From Ciborinia camelliae (lineage: Eukaryota > Ascomycota > Leotiomycetes > Helotiales > Sclerotiniaceae): a stretch of 64,000 nucleotides of DNA. Each line of letters begins with the position of its first letter. Within the stretch, counting starts at the first letter, position 1. Shown here piece by piece: positions 1 through 11,151 of this stretch. The translations under genes and the position numbers were made by a program. The notes under the pieces are model-generated. The model ran no database searches. It was not told the origin of the DNA and saw only the letters and a program-made list of their open reading frames with translations. Location: positions 1,867,134 to 1,931,133 of the forward strand of contig JANPYM010000004.1 of NCBI GenBank assembly GCA_025890175.1, read 5' to 3'.

Positions 1-1530
1 AATGCATCCTCTAGGACCAATGCTAAAAGGACAGAATGCGCTTTGGGCGAGTGCTACCGATTCCTTTGTGACGTGAGGCAAAGAAGAAGGGATCCAGCGT
101 TCGGGGAGGAAGGTGAATGGGGAAGGGTAGTATGTGGGGTTGTGGTGTATGGCGTAGTGTGGAGTTCCAACTACGTAGCCTGCGGGGATGTGAAGTCCAT
201 CGATGTCAATGCCGCCGGGAAGGACCTCGCGGGGAAGGATGCCGCCGACAGGTGGAGAGAGACGCATTGACTCGTCAACTACAGCTCTTAGATATTCGCA
301 TCTGTTGAGTGTAGGACTGGAATGGATATCTTCGATATCAGAAAAGGTGGACAAGATTTCTTTGGTGAGAATCTCTAATTTATCCGGGTTGTGAACCAAG
401 TAGAAGAAAGCCGCCGCAAGAGCCGTGGAGGTGGTATCAGATCCAGCAATAATAAGCAAGTTACTCTCGCCCCAAAGCTCCGGAGTTGTAAATCCTTGTC
501 CAGTTTCTGCATCACGAGCATTGAGAAGATAGTAGAAGAAATCCTTTCGGTCAGTATCAAGTCCAATCTTTGTTCTTTCGGCAGCTTGAGCTCTGCTGTA
601 TGCCATGTACTTCATTCTCTGAGCATAAATTTTATGAAAGAGAATTTTACTCAAACCAATCGTTTTAATGATTGGGTATGTGCCAGTCTATAAAGTTAGC
701 AAGCGTGCTCCAGATGCATAGATCAAGCACTTACAATCAAGTGAGTGTGTGCAGCATTTCCAATCAAATCAATCACATGGTGATTCGATGCATTCTCCAA
801 CATCTCAAATGCTTTACCAAAACAAAGATCACCCATGACATCAAATGTCAGGTAATTACACCAATCAGACATGTTCTGAGCGACACTCCATCCACCAGTA
901 GATTTTTCTGCTGATGCTTGTGGTTGACCAAGGTTAGTACAGAAAGTTCTGACATTTGCCATGATATACTTCTCCATGGTCTTAATAGCACTGTCTGAGA
1001 ATGCATGGGATAGAACTCTTCTTTTTCTTGCATGACTTGCTTTATCAATGCTGCTGTGAGTATTGAATGTATCCTTGGTTGGAGGAAAGACTGAATAAAA
1101 TTGAGACTTCTTGACGTTCGATTTGTGGCCATATATCGTTTTCAATGCGGTGTTTGAATTGATCGAGAGACTATCAGGACCATATCGAAACACGGGACCT
1201 AGTCGATTAGTATCATCAAACCTTTACTGGGGCGGCAAATATTCACCATATTTCTCATGGCATCTATAAAACTCAAGATGTCTGTCACCTTTCCATGCAT
1301 GATATACCGAATACCAATCTGTAATCTTCGCAAGGAACGGACCAGGATATTTTGCGAAAGGATGAATTGTCAGTCGATAAATCGTAAGAATGGTAAGCTA
1401 CAATGTGGTCAGCAGAGATGACTTGCACCATGCAAGGAACACTCACGTATACCACGGAGATAGTTGTTGCAAATAGTAGAGCCCAAAGGGTTCCACTTAG
1501 GATAAAAGTCATCGTGAATGGATGTGCCAT
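1..1530 (-). CDS. Cytochrome P450 monooxygenase (partial, cut by left window edge)
   Basis: Heme-thiolate monooxygenase, probably ER-anchored. Exons read by eye: 1530-1447, 1397-1247, 1198-735 and 687 to the window edge; introns carry GTGAGT, GTGAAT and GTAAGT donors, and the frame stays open across all joins (462 residues visible). A hydrophobic N-terminal anchor (residues about 8-27) is followed by a proline-rich hinge ([10 protein letters not shown]), the I-helix oxygen-binding motif AGSDTTS, the K-helix ExxR (ESMRLSPP) and a PERW motif. The sequence ends at FSIGPRGCI, inside the heme-binding loop, so the axial Cys is the second-to-last residue seen and about 40-50 residues are missing. 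It resembles the fungal benzoate-hydroxylase/secondary-metabolism type, but the substrate cannot be told. The start was chosen because the ATG directly precedes the membrane anchor. Confidence 0.93.
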
Positions 1531-2332
1531 TATGGTCGAGAAATTGTATTGACAGATTGAAAAATTGCTCTCAGGAATATCGCGATAGAGGTTCTTAAGA
1601 GTTACTCGTATTTAGCTACGGCACTTCTTTTATGTAGGTCATGAGCTGTACTGAATTGTTTCAGATGCATTCGATACCATAGATGACATTCATTCATTCA
1701 CCAACTTTGGCCGTACGATTGATTTTCAGTGAATGCCGAGAATGCCAAAACACTTATGACGATGGAAATGAATGCATGTAACCAAGTTGAGAAGGTAACA
1801 GTAACACAAGAGGCAGAAGAAACGAAAAGCAATGCCTACTGCAGAGAACTTCCCAATTGAGATACGGTTGACCAAGATTTACTCGTGATGATGTAGCCTT
1901 TGTCCGACGGTAACCGAAAACCATATTCAGACAAAGGGGTAACCTTGATTTGAATCTACTTTAAATTTGTCGGTACCTACCATTGAGCACATGAACACGG
2001 ATACCTCCCGCACTGAATAGCGTAGCACAATGCCGAAGGAAGCCATACTGCGGGGATCCCGGGTTGAAGTTACATTGCAGGTAGATTGTCTTGTCCGTAG
2101 TAATAAAGAGCTGCTGGACTCATTGTAATGAATAACAATAGAGACCCTATCATTGACAACAGAACTTTATCAAGGCACAAGTCCGAATGTCAACAAATAT
2201 CTATAAGGTTGGAAGTATCCAAATAAAGTTCGAAAAGGATCGACGTGGGGAAATCGGAAATCAGAAATCGGAGAATTGATATCTTCTGCGGGGGGTCAGA
2301 TTAGTCAGCAACCATGCTTGTGGGAGCAACAG

Positions 2333-2466
2333 GATTGGATTTATCAAGTCACCTGCACATTAGACTAGCGTAGAGTTAGCTTAGGACCTGGCTTGTAAGC
2401 AGCCACACTTTAGATCTCAATCCATACCTACCCTTCATCTCCGAAAGTAACACTATTTCTGTGAAC
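2333..2466 (+). repeat. Dispersed ~130-bp repeat, copy A
   Basis: Begins near TGGATTTATCAAGTCACCTG, runs through GAGTTAGCTTAGGACCTGGC and ends near CTATTTCTGTGAAC. The same ordered blocks occur at 40908-41038 and 46120-46255 in the same orientation. There are no coding frames and no clear terminal inverted repeats. It could be a fragment of a solo LTR or a non-autonomous element; the family is not identified. Confidence 0.75.
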
Positions 2467-2690
2467 AAAAAGCGCAACCATCCCATACCAAATCATTTAT
2501 GAACGGAATGCCAAAAATATAGTTTTTGATCTCAACCTTGAAATCCTTACACTCCACCAAAAAACAAAAGAAAAAGAAAAAAAAATTTCTCGGTAACGCC
2601 CCTTCATCTCGAAAAAATCGATAGTCTTCGAGAATTCCACAACATATATTCCAGAAAACCCCCAAAAACACAGATACCAGAGATACAAGA

Positions 2691-2778
2691 GTTTTGTTGC
2701 ACATCTGCGACAGCTGTCAATCTTCGGAAAGTGGAGCTTACTGAGCTTACTGGGCCAGGTTGTGTTTTGTTGCACGTC
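2691..2778 (-). repeat. Two inverted copies of the GAYRTGCAACAAAA motif
   Basis: On the minus strand the motif reads GATGTGCAACAAAAC (2705-2691) and GACGTGCAACAAAAC (2778-2764), start to start 73 bp apart. Both are preceded on that strand by an AGCTGTC box. The same core is repeated many times at 24.4-28.9 kb on the plus strand. Confidence 0.7.
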
Positions 2779-3056
2779 TTGACAGCTGGCATGACAGGTG
2801 TCAAATATATAGTGGGGTTTGCGTAATGGGGATATGGATCTTTGGAGATCTAGAAACAATTGAAATTTTGAAAGTAAAGGTCTTCGATCTTCGGATGGAA
2901 GGGAATTAATACGCCTTGTTAGGTTGTTGAACCACAATGAACAACTTCTTGGTATGTTTTTGAACTGTCAATTGCATGCCGGGATAATGGTGCCTAGTCT
3001 ATACTAATATCCCTCAACCCAAAACACCTCATCAACCATTTATTGTCGATAATCAT

Positions 3057-4062
3057 TTATGGTAAACAGTAACCGCCATCACAAATGATATCAGTTCCGG
3101 TACAGTAACTTGAGGCGTCACTTGAGAGGAAAAGGAACACACCCTTCAACTCGTGAGCCTCTCCTTCTCTTCCCATTGGTATCTTATCCTTCCAAATAGC
3201 CTTTGTTTCGGGAGGGCAGAATTGGGAAATCTCAGTTGCGATATAACCCGGGGAAACGGTGTTGGAGCGTGCAAATCCTGCCCATTCTACTGCGAGAGAT
3301 TTACCTGTATATAATTAGTATGCCGTACAGAAAAGAGGGGTAAATGTACGAACATAGATGAATAACACCAGCTTTGGCAGCATTGTATGCAGCCTGCAAC
3401 TGTGGGATATTGACAATGTGCGCACTCATACTCGCGGTTGCCACAAAGCTTCCGTAACTGAATCCCTCCAATTGCTTTCCATCAATGGTGGTACCCTCTT
3501 TCTTCTGTCTTCTCCAGTGTCGACCGGCGGCACGAGCACAATAGAAAGTACCATCCAAATCTGTTGTTACAACCTTCTTGTAGTGATCAAGTTCTCCATC
3601 AAGGGCGGGACCTTGAATCCATGGAATTCCAGAATTTGCAATGAAGATGTCGAGACGACCATTGAGGTCAGTTACGGCAGTGTTGACAGCCTGTTCAACG
3701 GCTTCGAAGGAGGTAACGTTGACCTGGTATGCTTTGCCTGTTTGTTGGGGTGACAATTAGTTTTTGTCCCAAACGACTTCAGGTGGTTACAGTAAGCAGG
3801 AATACGAACAAATAACACCATATTCCTTCTCAATCTTTTCGGCCTCATGGATAGCCTTTTTGTTGCTATTATACCAAATAGCAACATTAGCACCAGCTTC
3901 AGCTAGCGCGTGGGCAACAGCGAGTCCGATTCCAGCCCCGGCACCAGATACAATGGCGGTTCGTCCTTTGAGTGAAAACATGGGCAACACCTTGGATGTG
4001 TAGGTGGGGGCCTCCGTGAGGTTATGTTTAAACTTTCCATCTTTCAATGCTTCGCCTGCCAT
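3057..4062 (-). CDS. Short-chain dehydrogenase/reductase (NADP-mannitol dehydrogenase / sorbose reductase-like)
   Basis: Cytosolic NAD(P)H-dependent carbonyl reductase of the classical SDR fold, 294 residues. Exons 4062-3810, 3737-3354 and 3304-3057. Visible motifs: cofactor loop GAGAGIG near residue 42, the active-site Ser in TASMSAH, the YxxxK pair in YNAAKAG, and the C-terminal SPGYIATEIS and GTDIICDGGY segments. Length and motif order fit fungal NADP-dependent mannitol dehydrogenases and sorbose/xylulose reductases; the exact sugar or polyol is an inference. The ATG at 4062 opens the usual short leader before the nucleotide-binding domain. In-frame ATGs upstream to 4251 would add a 63-residue Ser/His-rich extension that could only be a targeting peptide; I regard it as 5' leader. 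Confidence 0.93.
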
Positions 4063-5750
4063 TGTTGCGGTTTGATGTATTGATCGGTTGGAAAAGTAGG
4101 GAAATAATGGTTTGGGTTGAAGAAGAGTAGATTGGATGTGATGATGTTGATGTTGCGAATGGATAATGGAGGCAGGTATGGAGGTAGATATGGAGGAAGC
4201 TGTTCGCATCCGTAAGACGTAGTGGGGTCGCACGATGGACATCTTGTACAAGCATGTACAATGTCGGGATTGCGATTGTCAGGGTCGTCTGTAATATGAC
4301 TGGAGCGCTTCATGCATCACATATGCACAATAAGGCGTATTGGCCAATTATCATGTAGATGGAAGTGGAAGGAGATGTAATGAATGCCATCTTTGTCCGT
4401 CTAGGCCCGTTAATGAACAGTAGCTGATACATCCTGCCATTTTGGAAGGTCTTTTCATGAAAGAAAATTTGTCGGAAACCTTAATGTGGCAATTCCGACG
4501 GCGGTGACGAAGAAAGGAAGTTGACGTCGTATGTTTGTAAAGCCAAATGGGAATAGGAAGTCGGAGTTGCCCCTGAGCTAAAACCCCACATTGCTTATTT
4601 CCAACCTTGTGGGCTATTTCTTTAGCGTTATTTCGGAACCAAATACCCAGCAAATACTCCGCGTATCACTAAATATCCAGTTCAACAAACAACTACAATT
4701 ACAGTACTCGAGTATGGATAAGCTTATTATTTCGTACAACATACCATTGATAATGATTTTACCTTTATCTTCCTAAGATCCGTGAAGAGACGCGCGTGAA
4801 TTAAATATTTAGATTGGATCAACGATCTAGGAAAGTACAATACAATCGCAGAACCCGGTCGCTTCAATAAGGTTAAGGATATAACCATATGAATTCGTTG
4901 GCAAAAGAGAAGATTGATATAATGAAAATGGGTGTTTTCTGGCTTTGCGAGTAGCATGAATTAGAAATTGTTGGACTTCTGCTCCCATCTTGAGAGGCTA
5001 TAGGCTATCCCAGGAAGTGAGACTTTCTCCAAATTTCACACTCTATACACATATACCACAAGTGAGAGTCCTGGCAAAGGATCGATACCAACAGTCCGAT
5101 GATGTCTCCTAAAGAACTGTCTCGTAAAGAATAGCAAGTCGCAGCCGAGATGTCTACAGCGTAGCTTACCCACGGAATTTCACCAAGTTTCCATCAGCCC
5201 CAGGTTTTGCTACTATCTTTCGAAGTTCAGGATACTCAAGCTACATCTTCCTTATCAGACCCGCACCAGATTGCGGAACTTTCACACCACACACAATACT
5301 AATGCTACGCACATCTCTCCTATAAGCATTAATCGTGCAACCGCATACAAACACCTTCGAAGAGACAAAATCCACGGGAATCAACGGGAAAGATATATGA
5401 TTTTTCTTATTTGGCACCTTGAAATGCTTTTCCGTAGGTATAGAATCATGGTACCGTTGATAGTATCACAAGAGATGGAGCATTAGCAAAGAGAGATGGA
5501 TCAATCACCTGTTGAAGTCAATCTGAGAAACAAATTTATTCTGATATCTAGATGTTCTCTGGTTTACTAATCAGACCCTTCATTGTTTCAATCTTTCTTC
5601 GACATTCAACACTCTTATCTAGTTTACATGCCTAATTGTACTTTTCATCTCTTCAGATTTTTTTCAACAATATATTTATTCATCTAGATCTGAAACTTCC
5701 ACAATATCTTAAACAAACAATTAGACGATACTCTTGAAATCTAAAGATAG
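4063..5750. other. Intergenic region, no supported gene
   Basis: About 1.7 kb upstream of the SDR gene. Frames here are under about 100 codons, carry no recognisable domain and overlap one another. The stretch at 5560-5750 is pyrimidine-rich and AT-rich, as fungal promoters often are. Confidence 0.5.
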
Positions 5751-5754
5751 AAAT

Positions 5755-5985
5755 ATGGATCTATTTACAATACGGAATACTGGATACAGAACTCCGACCA
5801 TTGCCCCTTACATGTGCAATCTGTCCCCGCAACCCCGCCGAGTCCCACTCCCCCAAAATAAATCAGCGCGCTTTACCCAATGCAGTAGCTCCGACGCCGC
5901 TCAGCCCTACTATCGAATCCTCCGAACACTCCTCTCCCTCCGCTCCCATCAGAAGTTCCATGCCGGAAACCTGTACACCGCCTGA
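5755..5985 (+). other. Coding-like patch, possibly the start of a truncated gene
   Basis: From about 5805 to 5985 the frame that starts TCAICPRNP has strongly C-ending codons and a Pro/Ser-rich translation, unlike its AT-rich surroundings. It is followed by an A12 run (5988-5999). The ATG at 5755 is in a neighbouring frame, so a clean gene model is not possible. It may be the 5' end of a truncated gene or an exon whose partners I cannot place. Confidence 0.2.
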
Positions 5986-5999
5986 TAAAAAAAAAAAAT

Positions 6000-7203
6000 T
6001 GCATGATCACGGCCCGAATACATTCATTCTGCATACCTAGGTACCCTTCATCCATTTCATAGTCTGTATCCGCTTCATCTTTTCCATGCACTGCATCCTT
6101 CAATCCAGGCTGTTCGACTGGCTGCTGTTTGCTCTTGAATGGATCTTCCAACCTATTTTGAACATTTGGTCGACTTTCTAGAAAGTCTCTCGACGCGTCC
6201 CAATGTGCGAGATTCTGTTCTAGCTCCCAGCTATGACTTGTTGGACTGGTGTCTTTCCGATGTACCAAGTGGTTCCTCTTGTTGTCCCTAAACATAGAAT
6301 CTATGATTGTTTCTACTAATCATAAGGGACCTCTGGATAGATTGGCTGTAGTTCGGTTTACATCAAATAGTTCTTCCAGACTATCGTGAAATTACCCGTG
6401 TCGTCCAAATCAGGAGACACCATAAACTTAACTTCCCACATCTGAAACGTTTGGTTCGCGACCTCAAAGGATCGTCATAATATCGGCGTCATAATCTCTC
6501 CCCATACCTCTACCACTCCAGGTTGCCAAATAGGTGTTACAAACGATTACTAAAATCAGACCTGGAAACTCGGCAATCAAAAAGAATCCAAATACTGGGA
6601 AACGATTTGTGCGAGCATTTGTCCAGTACTACTTGTAAACCGCCTCGATCTAAATTCTTACGATATCTCCCTCTTGCTCCATAGTATTTGATAAACTCAG
6701 TGCACCATCTATCATAGCATCGATCCAGTTTCTATCAATATAAAAATAGCGGAACGACTCAGGTGGGAGGTTATTTTCATCAGTGAAGCGATAGAAGGAG
6801 TTATGGTCGGTTGGGATGTTTGAAAGAGTAGTTTATCCACAAAGGAATTGAAAAATTGCGGCCCAGTTCTGGGATAATGGGGAGTTGCTCCCGTTATAGA
6901 AGTTTCCGTCCAGACTTTGGGCGAAATTTGAACCCGTATTCCAAGCCGCCTGTTCAATCCCAGCCTGTGAAAGGTCTTGGGGTGTATCGTTGGTTCAGCT
7001 ATCATTTTGAGCACTGCATTGGTGTCGTCGAAAGTTTTTATTCTGACACGGTTGACTGCGAAACGGAAAGTCTCATCCATATCAGCCAGATCCCTATCGA
7101 AAAGCCAGGCTGACTTGTATGTAGCGTCCATTGGAACATCTGTTGATGTTGACAAAGACATTGATGATGGATGTAATGCATGTGAATCGTAACGGTCATT
7201 CAT
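6000..7203 (-). pseudogene. Broken hypothetical gene (unknown family)
   Basis: The minus frame 7203-6712 starts at an ATG and reads as ordinary protein (SAWLFDRDLADMDETFRFAV...). Around 6808-6800 the protein-like reading moves to another frame, where it continues with IPTDHNSFYRFTDENN, PPESFRYFYIDRNW and DAMIDGALSLSNTMEQ without any splice signal at the switch. Further protein-like pieces follow in changing frames (FPVFGFFLIAEFPG near 6560, and the charged frame 6295-6005). Together these suggest one long gene that lost its frame. I do not recognise the family. A heavily spliced living gene is the alternative. Confidence 0.4.
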
Positions 7204-8061
7204 AATTATAAGATCCTCAGCAAATGATAAATTTCGGAGGAGCTGTCAATGGAGGCAAGCGAGCGGGAGAACGTCGAATATGATTGTTGTTCTAGAGCAC
7301 AGACAATAAACGCCATATCCATCGGTTGGTATCACCTCGGTGGTATTGATACAGTTGATCAACTGGTATGTGCAAATAGAGTATTACAATATGGTTGTTG
7401 TATTGAAGGTATGGAAGCTAGGACTCCTAGGAGGGGCTTATATGCCCGAAAGTCGCGACACCATGCGATCTGAATGCAGCTGTTTTCATGTTGTGGGTTA
7501 CCATTGACGAGCGGACGAGAGACCGAAGATGAGTTGATATCCATATCTTCCGTCGATTCGGAATGTTGGTTTCAACATTGTGGACCAGTTAATCATAAAC
7601 TAGAAGATATTCAGTAGTGCTATTGTCCCAGTGAAGCTCAGATATTCAGATGCTATGTGCGGCAATGAATGTATCCAACGTTACGTCAGGTCTGAATATG
7701 CAATTGGTGAAGGTTGGGTTGAGTAGAAACGGAGGCAGGTGAAGTTTAGCTTGATTATCACATGGTCTTAATATGTAAGTTAGCCCCCTCGCCGTTTCCC
7801 AGACTTAGCAGCTGTAACATAACGCCACCGCTGGACGTGGAACTTCAGACGACTTATATAAGCTTTCGACGCAGTTGATAGATACCGTAGTAAGTTTCGA
7901 AATTCTTCCTGTAACGTTCTCATAATTAAACAGAGAAAGAGGTACGGACTGGACAATAATTTGCAAAACGCACGCGTGATTAGGAGTCGCTATCTTCCGG
8001 TAACTATGTAGCAACCTTGACATAAGTGATGGGCTGTATTGATACCATGACTCCATTGCCA
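7204..8061. other. Intergenic region, no supported gene
   Basis: About 0.85 kb between the broken gene and the assembly gap. Frames are short and overlapping. An upstream exon of the broken minus-strand gene (frame 7544-7359) is possible but unsupported. Confidence 0.4.
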
Positions 8062-8093
8062 NNNNNNNNNNCCCCCCCCCCCCCCCAAAAAAA
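8062..8093. other. Assembly gap with C15-A7 homopolymer
   Basis: Ten N (8062-8071), then fifteen C (8072-8086) and seven A (8087-8093). This marks an unresolved join; the homopolymer beside the Ns suggests a collapsed low-complexity tract, and the true gap length is unknown. Confidence 0.97.
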
Positions 8094-8106
8094 CCTGTGC
8101 GCTAGT

Positions 8107-9070
8107 CTATTTAGCAATCATCTGTTCTGGTGACATACCATCATCTCCTAGCACTTTAGCCTTCTGCAGAGTAGCCACAGTCTTCTGGATAACTGCCACA
8201 TCTACTTTCTTCGTGCTACTTGCAAACCTGACTGTCTTCAGCCATTCCTTTGCATCCTCCTCGCTATAATCCAGCGAGGTACTGATGTACTTCACAGCCT
8301 CGGCCTGATTCTTTTCGAAATACCTAACCCCCTTATCGATTTTCTCAAACATATCATCCAACCTCTTATCATCAGAGTTCTGCAGCACAGTAGTGCTTGC
8401 AACGATTTTCCAACTGCTCCATGGTGTGTATATCTCTCCGATCCTCTTGATCTCTCCATTATCGTAATATCGTTTGGAAGTAAAGTGTTCCCACATAAAG
8501 AAGTCCACTGTGCTGTCATTTACTCCATTGCGCAACTTCTCGAATGTCTGCAAAGGAACGACTTCGAATGGACCCTCTGATGCTGTGTTTTCGTTGAGCC
8601 AACCTTGCTCATCTGCAAGAACAAATCCCATAACGTAGCTCCCGCTTCCTATTCTCGAGACGCCGATTTTGCCGTTCTTGAGATGGGCGATGCTGTTCAG
8701 AGGTCTGTTTGCACCAGTGGAGATTGCCCAGCCTGTTTTCATTCAATCAATCTGCCATCATCACACTTGCAGTATATGCGCCTAAAGGATGCAAGGACAT
8801 ACACAATGGTGTTTCGACATAAGTCCCAACAATCTTATAGCCTCCATCACCTTCCACATCCGATTTGCCCAATCCAGCCACCCATCCTTCAGTAAGACCA
8901 ATACCTACATCAATTTCACCCGAGCGTATTGATGTAATCATATGCCCTGTGCCAGATGGGAATGGGATCAGCTCGGCGTCGAGTCCGAAATGCTTTTGCG
9001 CGAAGTGAAGAGGGGTAGAGAAATGCTCAGGGACATATCCGATTTTGAGGGGTGTTTCTGTAGTAGCCAT
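8107..9070 (-). CDS. Periplasmic-binding-like (PBP2, Ca3427-type) substrate-binding protein
   Basis: 297 residues, exons 9070-8803 and 8732-8107; the 70-bp intron has a GTATGT donor and joins ETPLC to WAISTG in frame. The opening (LKIGYVPEHFSTPLHFAQ), the central GEIDVGIGLTEGWVAG and the WAISTGANRPL segment match the type 2 periplasmic-binding fold found in fungal Ca3427-like proteins, homologues of bacterial ABC-importer substrate-binding proteins. There is no signal peptide and no membrane segment, so it is probably intracellular; ligand unknown. In fungi such proteins act without their bacterial permease, and some relatives make thiamine precursors, but nothing here shows that role. The start at 9070 was preferred over 9136 because family members begin just before the IGYVPEHF block. 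The 292-bp divergent promoter is shared with ubc7. Confidence 0.9.
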
Positions 9071-9362
9071 AATTTGCAGTCGGTTCTCGTCGTCTGATTG
9101 AGAATGAATATCAAAGAGTTCTTGATGAATCTTCAATTAAAATGTGAATATAATGACTTCCCTGAGGAGCTTTAAGCCGGGTATTCACCGGTATGGCGGG
9201 GTATATTATGGTGATACGCTAAAACTCAAGGAACTACTAGTTTTAGCGTGCTTTTTTCTATAAGATCTACGCGACTCCACCATCCTCAACTCCGACTCCA
9301 TCACTCCAACTCCATCCTCAACCCCAATCCCACAATTTATTCGGTATAACAACATAATCAAG

Positions 9363-9958
9363 ATGGCATCGGCTACTGCTCAACGACGTCTACTCCAAGA
9401 ATACCGTGCCCTCACCAACAACCCACCAGAAGGCATTACCGCAGGTCCGGTATCGGAAGATGACTTGTTTCACTGGGAAGCTTTAATCCAAGGACCAGAG
9501 GATACACCATTTGAAGGGGGGGTCTTTGCTGCCGAGTTGAAGTTCCCAAAGGATTATCCTCTTGCCCCGCCTAGTATGAGGTTTCTTGGGGAAGTTTGGC
9601 ATCCTAATGGTTTGTTCCCTTTGTCTACCTCTATTCTGCCACATATATCATTTGGAGCACATCACGATTTAGAGAACACAATGCTAATATGGCCAATAAT
9701 TCAGTCTACCCCAGCGGTCTCGTCTGTATATCTATTCTCCACCCACCCGGAGACGACCCAAACCATTACGAACACGCATCAGAGCGCTGGTCCCCTATAC
9801 AAAGTGTCGAGAAAATCTTAATCAGCGTGATGAGCATGTTGGCAGAACCAAATGATGAGAGCCCGGCAAATGTAGAAGCTGCCAAGCAATGGAGAGAGCA
9901 CAGATCGGAATACGAGCAGAAGGTTCGGGATGGGTGTAGAAGGATGCTTGGATTGTGA
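9363..9958 (+). CDS. ubc7: Ubiquitin-conjugating enzyme E2, Ubc7/UBE2G2 type
   Basis: E2 enzyme of ER-associated degradation: it accepts ubiquitin on its catalytic Cys and, with an ER-membrane ubiquitin ligase, marks misfolded ER proteins. Exons 9363-9609 and 9705-9958 give 166 residues, the usual Ubc7 length. Visible are the N-terminal helix ([12 protein letters not shown]), [14 protein letters not shown], the HPN motif cut by the intron, the catalytic Cys in [16 protein letters not shown], and the acidic-loop insert after it that separates Ubc7/UBE2G2 from most E2s. The intron uses GTTTGT...TTCAG. The ATG lies in a good context (CAAGATGGC). The gene is divergent from the PBP2-like gene; conserved housekeeping function is expected. 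Confidence 0.97.
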
Positions 9959-11151
9959 AGGGAGAAAATAGCCATGGGTGTCGTCTTCGATCCCAGGTTC
10001 AGTGATTCGAAATAGTACGGGTTATACTGGTACGACGTTCTACGAAACCACTTGAGGGAGAGGACTTACCGTTTAAGGATGCCTTTCATGACCGCATGAC
10101 TTGGAACAGAGTATTAGTAACAAAGAATTCAGATGTACATAATATGTTTAAACATGGACAGGGAGTTCAAGGGTCGCATGGAGCTGCGTGGTGTTTGGTG
10201 CTAGGGATTAGCATGTTAATATAGAGAAAGGAATATTAACTCGATATAAGATAATGTTACTAGTACGGACTCTAGTATGAGAATTAAAAGGCAAGTGCAG
10301 TATAAGCTTTTGTTTTCAATACAGCAAAACCCCGCTAAAAGGATATCTTTAGGTAGTATACAGATACTGTCTCTAATTGGCAGCGAAAGTTTAATATATA
10401 CAGTTGAATTTGTTTATACTGGACTTGTTTATACCTGATTTCAAATTTATACTCAATTAGCGGACAGTTTTTGGACAGACCCGGTTCAATTGGAGCGGTA
10501 TTATTGGAGGAAAAGTAATGCTAAGTAGCTACTAGGTATTTCGGAAAATATTGGTATAAGATTTATACAAACCTGGGTAGTTGTACAGGAAACGTCTCTA
10601 CACCAGATTTGACTGGTCAAATTTTTCGCTCTGACATAAACAAGTTCAACTCTAAACATAGACATCTATTTGTTTCATTTCCCGGTACACCTAGCAAGAA
10701 ATCCACCCTTTGTCTTTTTCTCTGCATTTTGCATTGCCTCGCTTCGTGGTGTTTATCGTGAAGTTCTATCTTCTATGTCTTGATTCCCTGAGCTCGTAAT
10801 ATCTTCAGTGGTTGAGGATAAAGATAGGGTGGCAGAATTTGTAAGTCAAAATTAGTTGACCCAATCGAAGTCGATGGATTACCTAAGCCGCAGAGTATCC
10901 TTGGGAGAATAGCCCCGCTGAACATCATCTTATATGCATAGCCCCCAACTTAGGCGGCAATATGCATCTTCAAGATCAAAAAATAGCCAATTGAAGTTAT
11001 ATATGCACTTCAACGTGTCTTATCAAAATCAGAATTTAGCCTAAATACGTAGCCTTATGATGTGTTTTCGATTATCTTTTATTCTCAAAGATCTTCTTGA
11101 TTATTTTCTACTTCTTCATAGAAGGCTGTCCGTGAATTACTTAATATCACG
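9959..11151. other. AT-rich intergenic region with possible MITE relic
   Basis: About 1.2 kb between ubc7 and the NLR gene, without a supported gene. Its middle (about 10322-10506) looks like a decayed small inverted-repeat transposon. The last 150 bp before 11152 should hold the NLR promoter; I see no specific site. Confidence 0.5.
10322..10506. mobile_element. Possible pogo/Tigger-like MITE relic
   Basis: The left end CAGCAAAACCCCGCTAAAAG follows a TA. The right end, read in reverse, is CAATAATACCGCTCCAATTG; the two match imperfectly over about 20 bp. CAG...CCGCTAA ends with a TA target are usual for pogo-type transposons. There is no transposase frame and the right-hand TA is not seen, so this is tentative. 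Confidence 0.3.

Larger units (their letters stand above)
1531..3056. other. Intergenic region with inverted motif pair and a dispersed repeat
   Basis: No supported gene. It holds the P450 promoter side and the 3' side of the SDR gene, one copy of a ~130-bp dispersed repeat (about 2333-2466) and two reverse-strand copies of the TGCAACAAAAC motif (2691-2705, 2764-2778). Short frames here lack domain content and look like chance ORFs. Confidence 0.6.

Noticed and set aside
1..4062. P450 plus SDR as a secondary-metabolite cluster
   Set aside because: No backbone synthase, transporter or regulator nearby, and the two genes are 1.5 kb apart with repeats between; the left side is outside the window.
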